Below the pieces are notes generated by a model. That model was not told the origin of the DNA. It did no database searches and worked only from the letters and a program-made list of their open reading frames with translations. 52,018 bases of DNA, taken from NCBI GenBank assembly GCA_903929045.1, contig CAIYTE010000163.1:1-52018 (forward strand), in the 5' to 3' direction. This DNA is from an uncultured Hyphomicrobiales bacterium. GTDB lineage: Bacteria > Pseudomonadota > Alphaproteobacteria > Rhizobiales > Xanthobacteraceae. The translations under genes were made by a program, and so were the position numbers. Each line of letters begins with the position of its first letter. Position 1 is the first letter of the stretch. Shown here in pieces: positions 8,221 to 17,298 of this stretch.

Positions 8221-9480
8221 ATGAAGCGAATCTCTCTCGACTTGCCGCTCCACCTCACGCGCCGCGCGCTCATGACGGGCGCGCTGGGCGCCGCGTTTAA
8301 CGCGACGATCGCCGGCTCCGCTTTCGCCGCCCAGTCTCCGGGCTTTGCGCGCTGGGTCGACGCCTTCCACGCCCGCGCCACACGCCATGGCATTTCCGAC
8401 GCCGTCTATTTCCGCGTCATGCGCCATCTGACGCCCGACACCAGCGTGTACGAGCAGCAGAGCAAGCAGGCCGAGTTCACCGAGGATATGTGGCAGTACA
8501 TCAACCGCCGCTGCTCCGAATGGCGCGTCAACACCGGCAAGGAGCGCGCAAAGGAGAATGCCGGCGTGCTCGCCCGTGTCGAGCGCGAGTTCGGCGTCGA
8601 CCGCTATATCATTCTCGGCCTGTGGGGCATGGAGTCGTCCTTCGGCGATGTCGTCGCCAATCCGAAATACATGAAGCCTGTGATCCCGGCGCTTGCCGCC
8701 CTCGCCTATGGTGAGCCCCGCCGCCGCAAATACTGGGAACAGGAATTGCTCAACGCGCTTCTGATCGTCGAGAAAGGCTGGGGCCGTCCCGATGAAATGG
8801 TCGGCTCCTGGGCCGGCGCGATGGGCCATACGCAATGGATGCCGGAAGTCTGGCTCAAGATGGGCGTCGACTTCGACCATGACGGCCGCGTCAATCCGTT
8901 CGGCAAACCGGACGACGCCTTCGCCGGTACGGCGAAATATCTGCTCGAGCGTGGCAAATACAAGCGCGGCGAAGCCTGGGGCTGCGAGGTCCGCATGCCG
9001 CACGGCGCCCCGCGCCGTCTCGCCGACAACCGCACCTGGCGCACCTACGCGAAGTGGAACGACATCGGCGTGCGGCGGGCCGACGGTGCCGCCTTCCATC
9101 GTCCGCACGATCAGGTGAAGCTCTGGCAGCCTGCGGAGGGTGGCCCTGCCTTCCTCGTCGGGCAGAATTTCCGCGCGGTCTATTCCTACAACCCGTCATC
9201 GAGCTATTCGCTCGCGCTCGTCCATCTCGGCGATCTGGTGCGCGGTGATGGGCCGTTCCGCCAGCAATTCCCCGGCGGCGAGCGCGCGCCGACCCTCGAG
9301 GAAGTGAAGGAAATCCAGCGGCGGCTGAAAGAGCGTGGCTATCCCATGGACACAGTCGATGGACGCACGGGCAGCGACACCGTCCGCGCGATTGCGGCGT
9401 TCCAGAAGAAAGTCGACATGGATCCGGCCGACGGTTACGCCGGGCTCAAGGTGCTGGCGCGGCTGCGGCAGCCGAACTAG
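8221..9480 (+). CDS. Lytic murein transglycosylase, MltB type (GH103), with peptidoglycan-binding domain
   Basis: Cleaves the MurNAc-GlcNAc bond of peptidoglycan with 1,6-anhydro product. The ATG at 8221 gives 419 residues. The N-terminus carries LTRRALMTGALGAAF, a signal peptide with a twin-arginine look. The catalytic glutamate is Glu138 in LWGMESSFGD. The GH103 landmarks GSWAGAMGHTQWMPE, DFDHDGRVNPF and the C-terminal YNPSSSYSLALVHLGDL are all present. From about residue 355 a PF01471-type peptidoglycan-binding repeat follows (EIQRRLKERGYPMDTVDGRTGSDT). There is no lipobox, so this is a soluble periplasmic form. Its stop shares four bases (CTAG) with the stop of the convergent LysR gene. 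Confidence 0.92.
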   Translation: MKRISLDLPLHLTRRALMTGALGAAFNATIAGSAFAAQSPGFARWVDAFHARATRHGISDAVYFRVMRHLTPDTSVYEQQSKQAEFTEDMWQYINRRCSEWRVNTGKERAKENAGVLARVEREFGVDRYIILGLWGMESSFGDVVANPKYMKPVIPALAALAYGEPRRRKYWEQELLNALLIVEKGWGRPDEMVGSWAGAMGHTQWMPEVWLKMGVDFDHDGRVNPFGKPDDAFAGTAKYLLERGKYKRGEAWGCEVRMPHGAPRRLADNRTWRTYAKWNDIGVRRADGAAFHRPHDQVKLWQPAEGGPAFLVGQNFRAVYSYNPSSSYSLALVHLGDLVRGDGPFRQQFPGGERAPTLEEVKEIQRRLKERGYPMDTVDGRTGSDTVRAIAAFQKKVDMDPADGYAGLKVLARLRQPN

Positions 9481-10424
9481 GCGTCCAGTGCGACGCGGCC
9501 ATTGAGGCGGTGACGCACCGGCGTCTGTTGGCCCATCCAGATTTTAAGAAAGTCGACGAAAGCCTGCACCTTGCGCGGCACGACCGACGCGCGCGGATAG
9601 ACGGCAATCAGCGGACGCGGCGGCGGACGGTAGCGCGGCAGCAAGGAGACAAGTTCGCCGCTGTCGATGTCATCGCGCACCACATAGTTCGGCACCAGGG
9701 TGATGCCGAGGCCGGCCATCGCCGCCTTGCGCAGGGCCAGCGCGGTGTTGGAAAAAAACGAGCCGCGCACTTTCGCGGTCACCGGCCCTTTGGGCCCTTC
9801 GAAGCGCCACATGCTGTCATTCTCGGTGCCTTCAAGGTGCAACAGGCAGTCATGCGATGACAGATCGGCCGGCGTTTGCGGACGGCCGTTGCGCGCCAGA
9901 TAATCCGGCGACGCGCAGACCACCCAGTCCATGATCGCGATCTCCTGCTCGACCATCGCGGAGCGGCTTGGTGTCGAGAAGCAGAGCACCATGTCGAGAC
10001 CGCGCTCGGCGAATTTGTACGAGCCGCGATACGGGGTGTTGTCGAGCAGCAACGATATTTGCAGGCGCGGTTGCTGCTTGGCGAAAGCAATCACCGCGTC
10101 CGACAGATGCGCGGCGCCGAAGGACTTCGGCGCCAGCACCTTGAGCATGCCAACCGGCTCCGTGCGCGTGCGCAGGATGCCGCGCTCGCTGCTCTCGATG
10201 TCGCGGAACACCTTTTCACAGAACGCGAGATAGGCCGTGCCCTCGTCGGTCAGACTCAACGAGCGCGTCGAGCGATTGAGCAGCCGCACGCCGAGGCGCT
10301 CCTCAAGGTCGCTGACATGACGCGAGATAAGCGCGCGCGACAGGCCGAGCTGGCTGGCGGCGATCGTGAAAGAGCCGGCGCGCACCACGCGAACAAAGCT
10401 TTCCATGGTTCGGAACCGGTCCAC
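9477..10424 (-). CDS. LysR-family transcriptional regulator
   Basis: About 315 residues. The N-terminal winged helix reads FVRVVRAGSFTIAASQLGLSRALISRHVSDLEERLGVRLL, followed by the usual linker and effector-binding domain (LKVLAPKSFGAAHLSDA; later MAGLGITLVPNYVV). The GTG at 10424 gives VDRFRTMESF, the common start of this subgroup; TTG 10436 and ATG 10406 are alternatives. It is divergent from the ThDP enzyme gene at 10634 with about 210 bases between, the classic arrangement for a LysR activator of the neighbouring operon that also controls itself. Target and inducer are inferred from position only; the inducer may be the substrate of the operon. Confidence 0.9.
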   Translation of the reverse strand: MDRFRTMESFVRVVRAGSFTIAASQLGLSRALISRHVSDLEERLGVRLLNRSTRSLSLTDEGTAYLAFCEKVFRDIESSERGILRTRTEPVGMLKVLAPKSFGAAHLSDAVIAFAKQQPRLQISLLLDNTPYRGSYKFAERGLDMVLCFSTPSRSAMVEQEIAIMDWVVCASPDYLARNGRPQTPADLSSHDCLLHLEGTENDSMWRFEGPKGPVTAKVRGSFFSNTALALRKAAMAGLGITLVPNYVVRDDIDSGELVSLLPRYRPPPRPLIAVYPRASVVPRKVQAFVDFLKIWMGQQTPVRHRLNGRVALDA

Positions 10425-10633
10425 ACGCCCTCGCAACTGTCAAATTTTATGCAACAATACTGTGCTAATTTATTGGCTTCTAGGCGCTAATGTCAAAGCC
10501 TATAGTCGGCGCAAATCAGTCTGGGTGAACAGCCCCGACGCAACCAAAATGGCGCCGGGATCAACCGGGCGCTCAAGACAGGGAGAACGTCTGCGCGCGG
10601 GGCCGGAAGGCCACCGTCGCGCATTCCGCAAGA
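10425..10633. promoter_or_regulatory. Divergent promoter region between LysR gene and ThDP operon
   Basis: About 209 bases. The part near 10440-10500 is much more AT-rich than the surroundings, as expected for promoters facing both ways. I could not identify a convincing T-N11-A dyad for LysR binding or a clear -35/-10 pair, so this is a placement by context. Confidence 0.4.
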
Positions 10634-12424
10634 ATGGCAGCCCATACTCCGAAAATCCCGGCGGACACCGCCGCGGTCGATCGTCCCGTCCCCGCCGGCG
10701 TCAACGCCGCCGCTTTCGGCAGCGACGTCATTGCCGACGCGCTGCGTGCCCTCGACATCCCCTATATCGCGCTCAATCCCGGCGCCAGTTACCGCGGCCT
10801 GCACGACAGCCTGGTGAACTATCTCGGCAATTCATCGCCGCAGATGCTGCTCTGCCTGCACGAAGAAGCGGCGATCGCCATTGCGCAGGGTTACGCCAAG
10901 GTCACCGACAAGGCGATGGCGACCGTGGTGCATTCCAACGTCGGCCTGATGCACGCCACCATGGCTATCTTCAACGCCTGGTGCGATCGCAGGCCGATGG
11001 TCATCCTCGGCGCGACCGGCCCGGTCGATGCCGCGAAGCGCCGCCCCTGGATCGACTGGATTCACACTTCACGCGATCAGGGCGGCCTGGTGCGCGGCTA
11101 CACCAAGTGGGACGACCAACCGGCGTCGCCCGTCGCTGCGCGCGAAGCCGTGCTGCGCGCCAACTGGATCGCCAACACCGCGCCGTGCGGCCCGACCTAC
11201 GTCAATCTCGACGCCGAAATTCAGGAAATGAAGTTGCCTGACGTCGTCGCACCGATCGACGCCAAGCGCTACATGCCGGTGATGGAGAGCGGCGCGCCCG
11301 CGGCGATCATCGCGCAGGCAGCCGAGCTGCTGCGCAACGCCAAGTCCCCGGTCATTCTCGCCGGCCGTGTCACCCGCAGCGTCGAAGGCTGGAACGCCCG
11401 CGTGGCGCTGGCCGAACGGCTGGGTGCGCGCGCCGTCACCGACCAGAAGGTGGCGGCCTCCTTCCCGACCGACCATCCGCTGCACGCCGGCGCGCCCGGC
11501 GGCATCACACTGGCGCCCGAAGCGCAGGAGGCCGTCCGCAACGCCGACGTCATCCTGAGCCTCGACTGGCTCGACCTCGCCGGGGTCATCAAGAATGCCG
11601 GCGGCAATGGCGCGAAAATCATCCAGGTTTCGGTCGACCACCGGCTGCACAACGGCTGGAGCATGGACTATCAGGGCCTGCCGCCGGTCGATGTCTTCGT
11701 CGATTGCACACCGGAAGCCGCGGTCGATGCGCTGCTCGAAGCGCTCGGCAAAGGCACGCCGCGTCCGGTCGCGGGCGACAAGAAGGAATTTCCGGTCCCA
11801 CCCGCTGAAGGCAAGATGCTGGTCGATCACATCTCCGCCGCGCTGCGCGAAGCGGTCGGCGACCGGCCGACCTCCCTCACCCACGTCTCGCTGTCGTGGA
11901 ACGGCGCCAGCTGGCACTTCAAGCATCCGCTCGATTTTCTCGGCTCGGATGGCGGCGGCGGTGTCGGCGGCGGCCCGGGCATTTCGGTTGGCGCGGCGCT
12001 GGCGCTCAAAGGTACGGGCCGACTGCCGGTTGCCGTGTGCGGCGACGGCGATTTCATGATGGGCGTCACGGCCATCTGGACGGCCGCGCATTATAAAATC
12101 CCGCTGCTCTTCGTCGTCGCCAACAACCGTTCGTTCTTCAACGATGAATTGCATCAAGAGCGCGTGGCGCGCATGCGCAGCCGTCCGGTCGAGAACCGCT
12201 GGATCGGCCAGCGCATTTCAGAACCGGATATCGACATTGCCGGCATCGCCCGGGCGCAAGGCGCGATCGGCTTCGGCCCGGTGACCAACATCGCCGATCT
12301 GCCGAAGGTCTTCGCCGAAGCAATTGCCGCGACCGAAGCCGGCAACGTCGTCGTCGTCGATGTCCGCGTCGAACCCGGCTACACCGCCGCCACCACGGCG
12401 GCCATGACGCGCAAGGGCGATTGA
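10634..12424 (+). CDS. ThDP-dependent enzyme (acetolactate synthase/benzoylformate decarboxylase superfamily)
   Basis: A 596-residue three-domain thiamine diphosphate enzyme. The N-terminal Pyr domain has LCLHEEAAIAIAQGYAKVT with the conserved Glu that activates the cofactor. The following VVHSNVGLMHATMAIFNAW places a His where benzoylformate decarboxylase has its active-site His70. The C-terminal PP domain has the metal/diphosphate motif GDGDFMMG ending in VVANNRSF. A glycine run, GSDGGGGVGGGPG, precedes it. The first NPG motif reads NPGAS, so the decarboxylase serine is shifted or missing, and this is not a plain benzoylformate decarboxylase. There is no FAD-site evidence and no regulatory subunit nearby, so it is unlikely to be a biosynthetic IlvB. 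It heads an operon with an ABC importer and an aldehyde dehydrogenase, suggesting a 2-keto acid decarboxylase or C-C lyase. Confidence 0.85.
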   Translation: MAAHTPKIPADTAAVDRPVPAGVNAAAFGSDVIADALRALDIPYIALNPGASYRGLHDSLVNYLGNSSPQMLLCLHEEAAIAIAQGYAKVTDKAMATVVHSNVGLMHATMAIFNAWCDRRPMVILGATGPVDAAKRRPWIDWIHTSRDQGGLVRGYTKWDDQPASPVAAREAVLRANWIANTAPCGPTYVNLDAEIQEMKLPDVVAPIDAKRYMPVMESGAPAAIIAQAAELLRNAKSPVILAGRVTRSVEGWNARVALAERLGARAVTDQKVAASFPTDHPLHAGAPGGITLAPEAQEAVRNADVILSLDWLDLAGVIKNAGGNGAKIIQVSVDHRLHNGWSMDYQGLPPVDVFVDCTPEAAVDALLEALGKGTPRPVAGDKKEFPVPPAEGKMLVDHISAALREAVGDRPTSLTHVSLSWNGASWHFKHPLDFLGSDGGGGVGGGPGISVGAALALKGTGRLPVAVCGDGDFMMGVTAIWTAAHYKIPLLFVVANNRSFFNDELHQERVARMRSRPVENRWIGQRISEPDIDIAGIARAQGAIGFGPVTNIADLPKVFAEAIAATEAGNVVVVDVRVEPGYTAATTAAMTRKGD

Positions 12425-12432
12425 GGGACAGC

Positions 12433-13242
12433 ATGGCCGCGATCCTCACCGCCGATCATCTCAACGTCCGCTTCGAAACGGCCGAAGGCCCCGTGGTCGC
12501 GGTCGATGACGTCTCGTTCGACGTGCGGCCGGGCGAATTCCTGTCGGTGATCGGGCCATCAGGCTGCGGCAAGTCGACGGTGTTCAACGTCATTGGCGGC
12601 CTGCTCAGCAGCTATCAGGGCGCGGTCAATGTCGCCGGCGAGACCATCAACGGCCCACATCCGTCGATCGGCATGGTGTTCCAGGAAGAGTCGACCTTTC
12701 CCTGGCGCAACGTCATCGACAATGTCGCCTTCCCACTCGAACTCACCGGCATGCCGAAGGCGCAGCGCATCGAGAAGGCGAAGCACTTCATCGGCATGGT
12801 CGGCCTCAACGGCTTCGAGAACCGCTACCCCGGCGAATTGTCCGGCGGTATGCGCCAGCGCGTATCGCTCGCCCGCACGCTGGCCTCCGAGCCGAAGATT
12901 TTGCTGATGGACGAGCCGTTCGCCGCGCTCGACGAGCAGACGCGGCTTCTGCTCGGCGACAAGGTTCTGCAGATCCAGCAGGAGCTGAAGCAGACCACGC
13001 TGCTGATCACACACAACATCACCGAAGCGGTGCAGATGTCCGACCGCATTCTGGTGATGACCTACCGGCCCGGCAAGGTGAAGCGCATCGTCGATATTGA
13101 CCTGCCGCGCCCGCGCACCTCCGAGATTGTCGGCAGCGAAGCCTTCGGCCGCTACGTGGCGCAAATCTGGAACGACCTGCGTGAGGAAGCCAGCCGCGGC
13201 ATGCGGGAGCAGGAAAAGAGCATCGAGGGCGCCAAGGCATGA
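12433..13242 (+). CDS. ABC transporter ATPase, nitrate/sulfonate/taurine type
   Basis: A 269-residue nucleotide-binding subunit: Walker A GPSGCGKST at residues 41-49, Q-loop VFQEESTFPWRNV, signature LSGGMRQR, Walker B ILLMDEPFAALDEQ and H-loop LLITHNITEA. The ATG at 12433 with GAGGG 5 bases upstream starts 8 bases after the ThDP enzyme stop, so the enzyme and importer are co-transcribed. The pattern fits the SsuB/TauB/NrtD group that works with two NMT1-like permeases and a binding protein, all of which follow. The next gene overlaps its stop by four bases. Confidence 0.92.
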   Translation: MAAILTADHLNVRFETAEGPVVAVDDVSFDVRPGEFLSVIGPSGCGKSTVFNVIGGLLSSYQGAVNVAGETINGPHPSIGMVFQEESTFPWRNVIDNVAFPLELTGMPKAQRIEKAKHFIGMVGLNGFENRYPGELSGGMRQRVSLARTLASEPKILLMDEPFAALDEQTRLLLGDKVLQIQQELKQTTLLITHNITEAVQMSDRILVMTYRPGKVKRIVDIDLPRPRTSEIVGSEAFGRYVAQIWNDLREEASRGMREQEKSIEGAKA

Positions 13243-14018
13243 CGACGGCCGTGAAAAAACGCGCCGGCCTTGCGGACTACGGACCGGCCTTTGTCGGTCT
13301 GGGCACCGTCGTCGTGTTTTTCGTCGCCATGGAGATTCTGGTCCGGACCGGCATCATCAACCGCTTCATCGTGCCGCCGCCGTCCGAAATCCTCGGCAGC
13401 TTCGAGCGCATCGTCGTCGAGGAAGATGTCTTCAACCGCTTCCTGCGCACGCTCGGTGAGTGCCTCGCCGCCGGCGTTCTTCTCACCGTGTTCGGCGTCG
13501 CCGGCGGCGTCATCATGCAGCGCTACAGACTACTGCAACAGGCCTGCGAGACCTGGGTCGCGGCGCTGGCATCGGCGCCGATCGTCCTGATGTACCCCCT
13601 CTTCCTCGTCATCTTCGGCCGCAACTCGATGACCATCATCATGATGGGCTTTCTCTCGGCGCTGCCGCCGGTGATCCTCAAGACGATCGAAGGCATTGCC
13701 GGCACCCGCAAAGTGCTCATCAATGTCGGCCGCAGCTTCAATCTGACGCCGTCGCAGCAATTCTGGAAAATCCTGTTCCCCGCCGCATTGCCGAACATCT
13801 TCGTCGGCATCCGGCTGGGGCTGATTTTCGCGTTGATCAACGTGGTCGGCGTCGAATTCCTCATCAATTACGGCGGGCTCGGACAGCTCATCAACGATCT
13901 CTCCGAACGTTACGATCTGGCCGGCACCTATGCCGCGATCTGCTTCGTCATTCTGGTGAGCGTCATGTTCTTCATGGTTCTGGAAAAGATCGAACGATGG
14001 CTGAGACCGGTCGACTGA
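13239..14018 (+). CDS. ABC transporter permease (first of two)
   Basis: A 259-residue inner-membrane subunit with about six helices. The EAA-type loop that contacts the ATPase is at INVGRSFNLTPSQQFWKILFPAALPNIFVGIRLG. The ATG overlaps the ATPase stop (ATGA), showing translational coupling. It resembles SsuC/TauC permeases. A second different permease follows, overlapping by 22 bases, so the pore is probably a heterodimer. Confidence 0.9.
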   Translation: MTTAVKKRAGLADYGPAFVGLGTVVVFFVAMEILVRTGIINRFIVPPPSEILGSFERIVVEEDVFNRFLRTLGECLAAGVLLTVFGVAGGVIMQRYRLLQQACETWVAALASAPIVLMYPLFLVIFGRNSMTIIMMGFLSALPPVILKTIEGIAGTRKVLINVGRSFNLTPSQQFWKILFPAALPNIFVGIRLGLIFALINVVGVEFLINYGGLGQLINDLSERYDLAGTYAAICFVILVSVMFFMVLEKIERWLRPVD

Positions 14019-14791
14019 CAAGGGCGGCAACGCCCGCGCCGGTCGTCGGACCGGTCCTGCTGCTGCGCGTCGCGATCATTCTCGCGCTGCTGGCGATATG
14101 GGAATTCCTGTCGCATTCCGGCTGGCTCTACCGCGACGTGGTGCCGTCTCTGCTGGCAATCGGCAAAGCGGTGTTCGAGCTGCTGAGCCACGGCGACTAT
14201 TACTTCAACCTCGGCGTTACCACCGCGGAAGTCGGCTTCGCGCTGCTGATCGGCGGTGGCGCCGGAGTCATTTGCGGCATCGTGCTCGGCGCCAACCGCT
14301 TCCTCGCCAGGGCCTATGAGCCATATCTCTATTATCTAGGCCCGACGCCGAAGATCATCTTCTTCCCGATCATGATCATGTATTTCGGCGTCGGCCCGGA
14401 ATCGAAAGTCGCGCTTGGCGTGCTGTCCTGCTTCTTTCCCGTGGCGCTGTCGGTCGCCGCCGGCATGCGCGGCATCGACCGCATCCTCATCCGCGTCGGC
14501 CACAGCTTCCGCGCCAATACCTGGCAGATGGTGACGAAGATCTATCTGCCGGCGATGCGCCACCCAATCATCAATGGCGTACGGCTCGGCCTCGGCGTGG
14601 CGCTGATCGGCGTGCTGCTCGCGGAGACCAAGCTGTCCAACAAGGGTATCGGCTTCCTGATCATCCAGGCCTACAGCATCTTCGACATGCCGCGGATGTA
14701 CGCCATGCTCATTGTCCTCTTCGTCCTCGCTATCGGCGCCAATGCGCTCGTCGGCCGCCTCGGCGGCCTGCACACCCTCAAACAACGCTGA
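13997..14791 (+). CDS. ABC transporter permease (second of two)
   Basis: 264 residues from the ATG at 13997, which lies inside the end of the first permease (22-base overlap, purine-rich GGAAAAG upstream). The open frame runs further back, but only this start puts the first helix (VLLLRVAIILALLAIWEFL) near the N-terminus. The coupling loop is RVGHSFRANTWQMVTKIYLPAMRHPIINGVRLG. The helices KIIFFPIMIMYFGVGPESKVA and VLSCFFPVALSVAAGM are typical of the SsuC group. It is the partner of the preceding permease. Confidence 0.88.
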   Translation: MAETGRLTRAATPAPVVGPVLLLRVAIILALLAIWEFLSHSGWLYRDVVPSLLAIGKAVFELLSHGDYYFNLGVTTAEVGFALLIGGGAGVICGIVLGANRFLARAYEPYLYYLGPTPKIIFFPIMIMYFGVGPESKVALGVLSCFFPVALSVAAGMRGIDRILIRVGHSFRANTWQMVTKIYLPAMRHPIINGVRLGLGVALIGVLLAETKLSNKGIGFLIIQAYSIFDMPRMYAMLIVLFVLAIGANALVGRLGGLHTLKQR

Positions 14792-14814
14792 AAATAAAAC
14801 CCGGGAGGATTCAC

Positions 14815-15768
14815 ATGAAACAACTTCGTCTGATTGCAGGCGCGGCGCTGCTCGCCACCGCCCTCACTCTGCCCGCCAAGGCCGAAGACCTGCTCAAGAT
14901 GACCATCGGCCAGCGCGGCAACTGGGACACCGCCATCACCGAGCTCGGCACCAGGGCCGGCATCTTCAAGAAGCATGGCCTGACCCTGGAGATGATCTAC
15001 ACTTCAGGTTCAGGCGAAACCCTGCAGCCGGTGATTTCGGGCAGCGTCGATCTCGGCCTCGCGGTCGGCACGCTCGGCGCCATGGCGGCCTATTCCAAGG
15101 GCGCTCCGGTGCGCATCATCGGCGCGCAGGCGACGGGCGCCGCGGACTACTGGTACGCCAAAAATCCGGCGATCAAGACGCTGCAGGACACTGCCGGGAA
15201 GACCATCGCCTTCTCGTCGCAGGGCTCGTCGACGCAGAGCGTCGTGCGCGCCTTCATCAACGAGTTCAAGCTCACGGCCAAGCCGCAGGCGACCGGCAAT
15301 CCGGCGACCACGCTGACGACCGTCATGACCGATCAGGTCGATGTCGGCTGGGCCGCGCCGCCCTTCGGCCTCAAGGAGCTCGAGGAAGGCAAAATCCACA
15401 TCGTCGCCAAGGCGACCGATGCCGCGCTGGTGCGCGGCCAGACCATCCGCACCGTCGTCGCCAACACCGCCGTGCTGGAGAAGCGCAAGGAAGTCATCGA
15501 GCGCTTCATGAAGGCCTATCGCGAGACCATCGACTACATGTACTCGGACAATCCGCAGGTCATCAAAGACTATGCGGAGTTCGTGAAGGTGCCGGAGCCG
15601 ATGGCCAAGCAGGTGCGCGACGGCTTTTTCGCCAAGAGCATTCTTGATCCCGACAAGATCGTCGGTCTTGACTCGCTGATGGAAGAAGCCGTCAACCTCA
15701 AATTCATCCCGACCGCGCTCACCAAGGCGCAGACCGACGAACTGATCCAGATTCCACCGCGCAAGTAA
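14815..15768 (+). CDS. ABC transporter substrate-binding protein, NMT1/SsuA-like
   Basis: A 317-residue periplasmic receptor. A GGAGG ribosome site precedes the ATG at 14815. The signal peptide is MKQLRLIAGAALLATALTLPAKAED. The fold shows TIGQRGNWDTAITELGTRAGIFKKHGL and ISGSVDLGLAVGTLGAMAAYSKGAPVRIIGAQ, typical of the NMT1/THI5 (PF09084) group that binds sulfonates, nitrate, thiamine precursors or aromatic acids. It completes the importer encoded by the three preceding genes. Ligand unknown; presumably the substrate, or a precursor of it, of the ThDP enzyme and aldehyde dehydrogenase in the same operon. Confidence 0.88.
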   Translation: MKQLRLIAGAALLATALTLPAKAEDLLKMTIGQRGNWDTAITELGTRAGIFKKHGLTLEMIYTSGSGETLQPVISGSVDLGLAVGTLGAMAAYSKGAPVRIIGAQATGAADYWYAKNPAIKTLQDTAGKTIAFSSQGSSTQSVVRAFINEFKLTAKPQATGNPATTLTTVMTDQVDVGWAAPPFGLKELEEGKIHIVAKATDAALVRGQTIRTVVANTAVLEKRKEVIERFMKAYRETIDYMYSDNPQVIKDYAEFVKVPEPMAKQVRDGFFAKSILDPDKIVGLDSLMEEAVNLKFIPTALTKAQTDELIQIPPRK

Positions 15769-15801
15769 GCTTGCCATCAACGCACACGTAAGAGGCTCAC
15801 C

Positions 15802-17298
15802 ATGAACACGCCCGTCTCCCCGCAGGCTGCGGTCGCCCAGGCCGTGAAGCTGCCGCAGAACCGCGGCGCCTATTACGGCGGCGCCTGGCACGAGCCGAAA
15901 ACCGGCAAATTCATCGACACGATGAACCCCGGCACCGGCTTGTCCCTGGGCAAGGTCGCCGAGGCCGGCGCGGCCGATATCGACGCCGCGGTGGCGGCGG
16001 CGAAGGTGGGCTTCAAGGAATGGCGGCGCGTGCTGCCGCTCGAGCGCGCCAAGATCCTGCGGCGCATCGCCGAAATCCTGCGCGCTAATGCGCAGGAACT
16101 GGCGATGATCGACGCCGCTGACTGCGGCAATCCGGTGCGCGAAATGCTGAGCGACGCCATGATCGCGGCGGCACAGATGGACTTCTTCGCCGGCTTCGTC
16201 ACCGAGATGAAGGGCGCGTCGATCCCGATGGGGCCGGACGTCGTCAACTTCTCGGTCCGGGAGCCGTTGGGCGTGGTCGGGCGTATCATCCCGTTCAATC
16301 ACCCGTTTATGTTCTGCGCCGGCAAATCCGCCGCCCCGCTCGCCGCCGGCAATAGCGTCGTCGTCAAGCCGCCGGAGCAGTCTCCCCTTTCTTCGCTGCG
16401 GCTCGCCGAACTGATCGGCGGCCTGCTGCCGCCGGGCGTGTTCAACGTCGTGCCGGGCGGCCGTGAGGCCGGCCAGCGCCTCGCCAGCCATCCGGACGTC
16501 GCCATGATCGCGCTCATCGGCTCGGTGCCGACCGGCCGCGCCGTCATGAAAGCGGCTGCCGACACCGTGAAGCGCACGATGCTCGAACTGGGCGGCAAGA
16601 ACGCGCTCATCGCCTACCCCGACGCCGACCCGGACGAAGTCGCCAACGCCGTCATCGGCGGCATGAACTTTACCTGGTGCGGCCAGTCCTGCGGCTCCAC
16701 CAGCCGCGCCTTCCTGCACGAGAAGATTTACGACGCCGTCGTCAAGCGCGTGAAAGAGAAGATCAGCCACTTCAAGCCCGGCATCCCGACCGACATGAAC
16801 ACCACCATGGGCGCGATCGTGTCCAAGGCGCAGTACGACCGCGTCATGAACTACATCGAGACGACCAAGAGCGAAGGCGCCGAGCTGATTTCAGGCGGCA
16901 AGCGCCCTGACGATCCGGCGCTCAAGGACGGCCTCTATATCGAGCCGACGGTGTTCGCCGTGACCGGCAAGAACCGCATCGCGCATGAGGAAATCTTCGG
17001 GCCCGTGCTCGGCGTCTTCAAATGGGCCGACGAGGCTTCGATGCTCGAAGACGTCAACGCGGTCGAATACGGCCTCACCGCCTCGATCTGGACCAACGAT
17101 CTCAACACCGCGCACCGTACCGCCATGGCGGTCGAGGCCGGTTACGTCTGGATCAACGAATTCGGCAGGCACTTCCTCGGCGCACCGTTCGGCGGCTTCA
17201 AGCAGTCCGGCCTCGGCCGCGAGGAATGCTTTGAGGAGATGCTCTCCTTCACGCAGGAGAAGAACATCCATCTCAAGCTGAAGACGCCGAAGGCTTAA
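15802..17298 (+). CDS. Aldehyde dehydrogenase (NAD(P)-dependent)
   Basis: A 498-residue ALDH-superfamily enzyme that oxidises an aldehyde to its acid. The catalytic cysteine is Cys297 in TWCGQSCGSTSR and the general base glutamate lies in MLELGGKN. The cofactor region reads IIPFNHPF and VVVKPPEQSP, and the end shows GGFKQSGLGREE. A GAGG ribosome site precedes the ATG, 33 bases after the binding-protein stop, so it is probably the last gene of the ThDP/ABC operon. That position suggests it oxidises the aldehyde released by the ThDP enzyme. Substrate is not defined by sequence. Its stop shares the bases TTAA with the stop of the convergent gene. Confidence 0.93.
   Translation: MNTPVSPQAAVAQAVKLPQNRGAYYGGAWHEPKTGKFIDTMNPGTGLSLGKVAEAGAADIDAAVAAAKVGFKEWRRVLPLERAKILRRIAEILRANAQELAMIDAADCGNPVREMLSDAMIAAAQMDFFAGFVTEMKGASIPMGPDVVNFSVREPLGVVGRIIPFNHPFMFCAGKSAAPLAAGNSVVVKPPEQSPLSSLRLAELIGGLLPPGVFNVVPGGREAGQRLASHPDVAMIALIGSVPTGRAVMKAAADTVKRTMLELGGKNALIAYPDADPDEVANAVIGGMNFTWCGQSCGSTSRAFLHEKIYDAVVKRVKEKISHFKPGIPTDMNTTMGAIVSKAQYDRVMNYIETTKSEGAELISGGKRPDDPALKDGLYIEPTVFAVTGKNRIAHEEIFGPVLGVFKWADEASMLEDVNAVEYGLTASIWTNDLNTAHRTAMAVEAGYVWINEFGRHFLGAPFGGFKQSGLGREECFEEMLSFTQEKNIHLKLKTPKA

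Noticed and set aside
10634-12424. Calling the ThDP enzyme IlvB (acetolactate synthase large subunit)
   Set aside because: There is no small subunit gene next to it, it is joined to an importer and an aldehyde dehydrogenase, and the N-terminal His pattern is nearer to decarboxylases.
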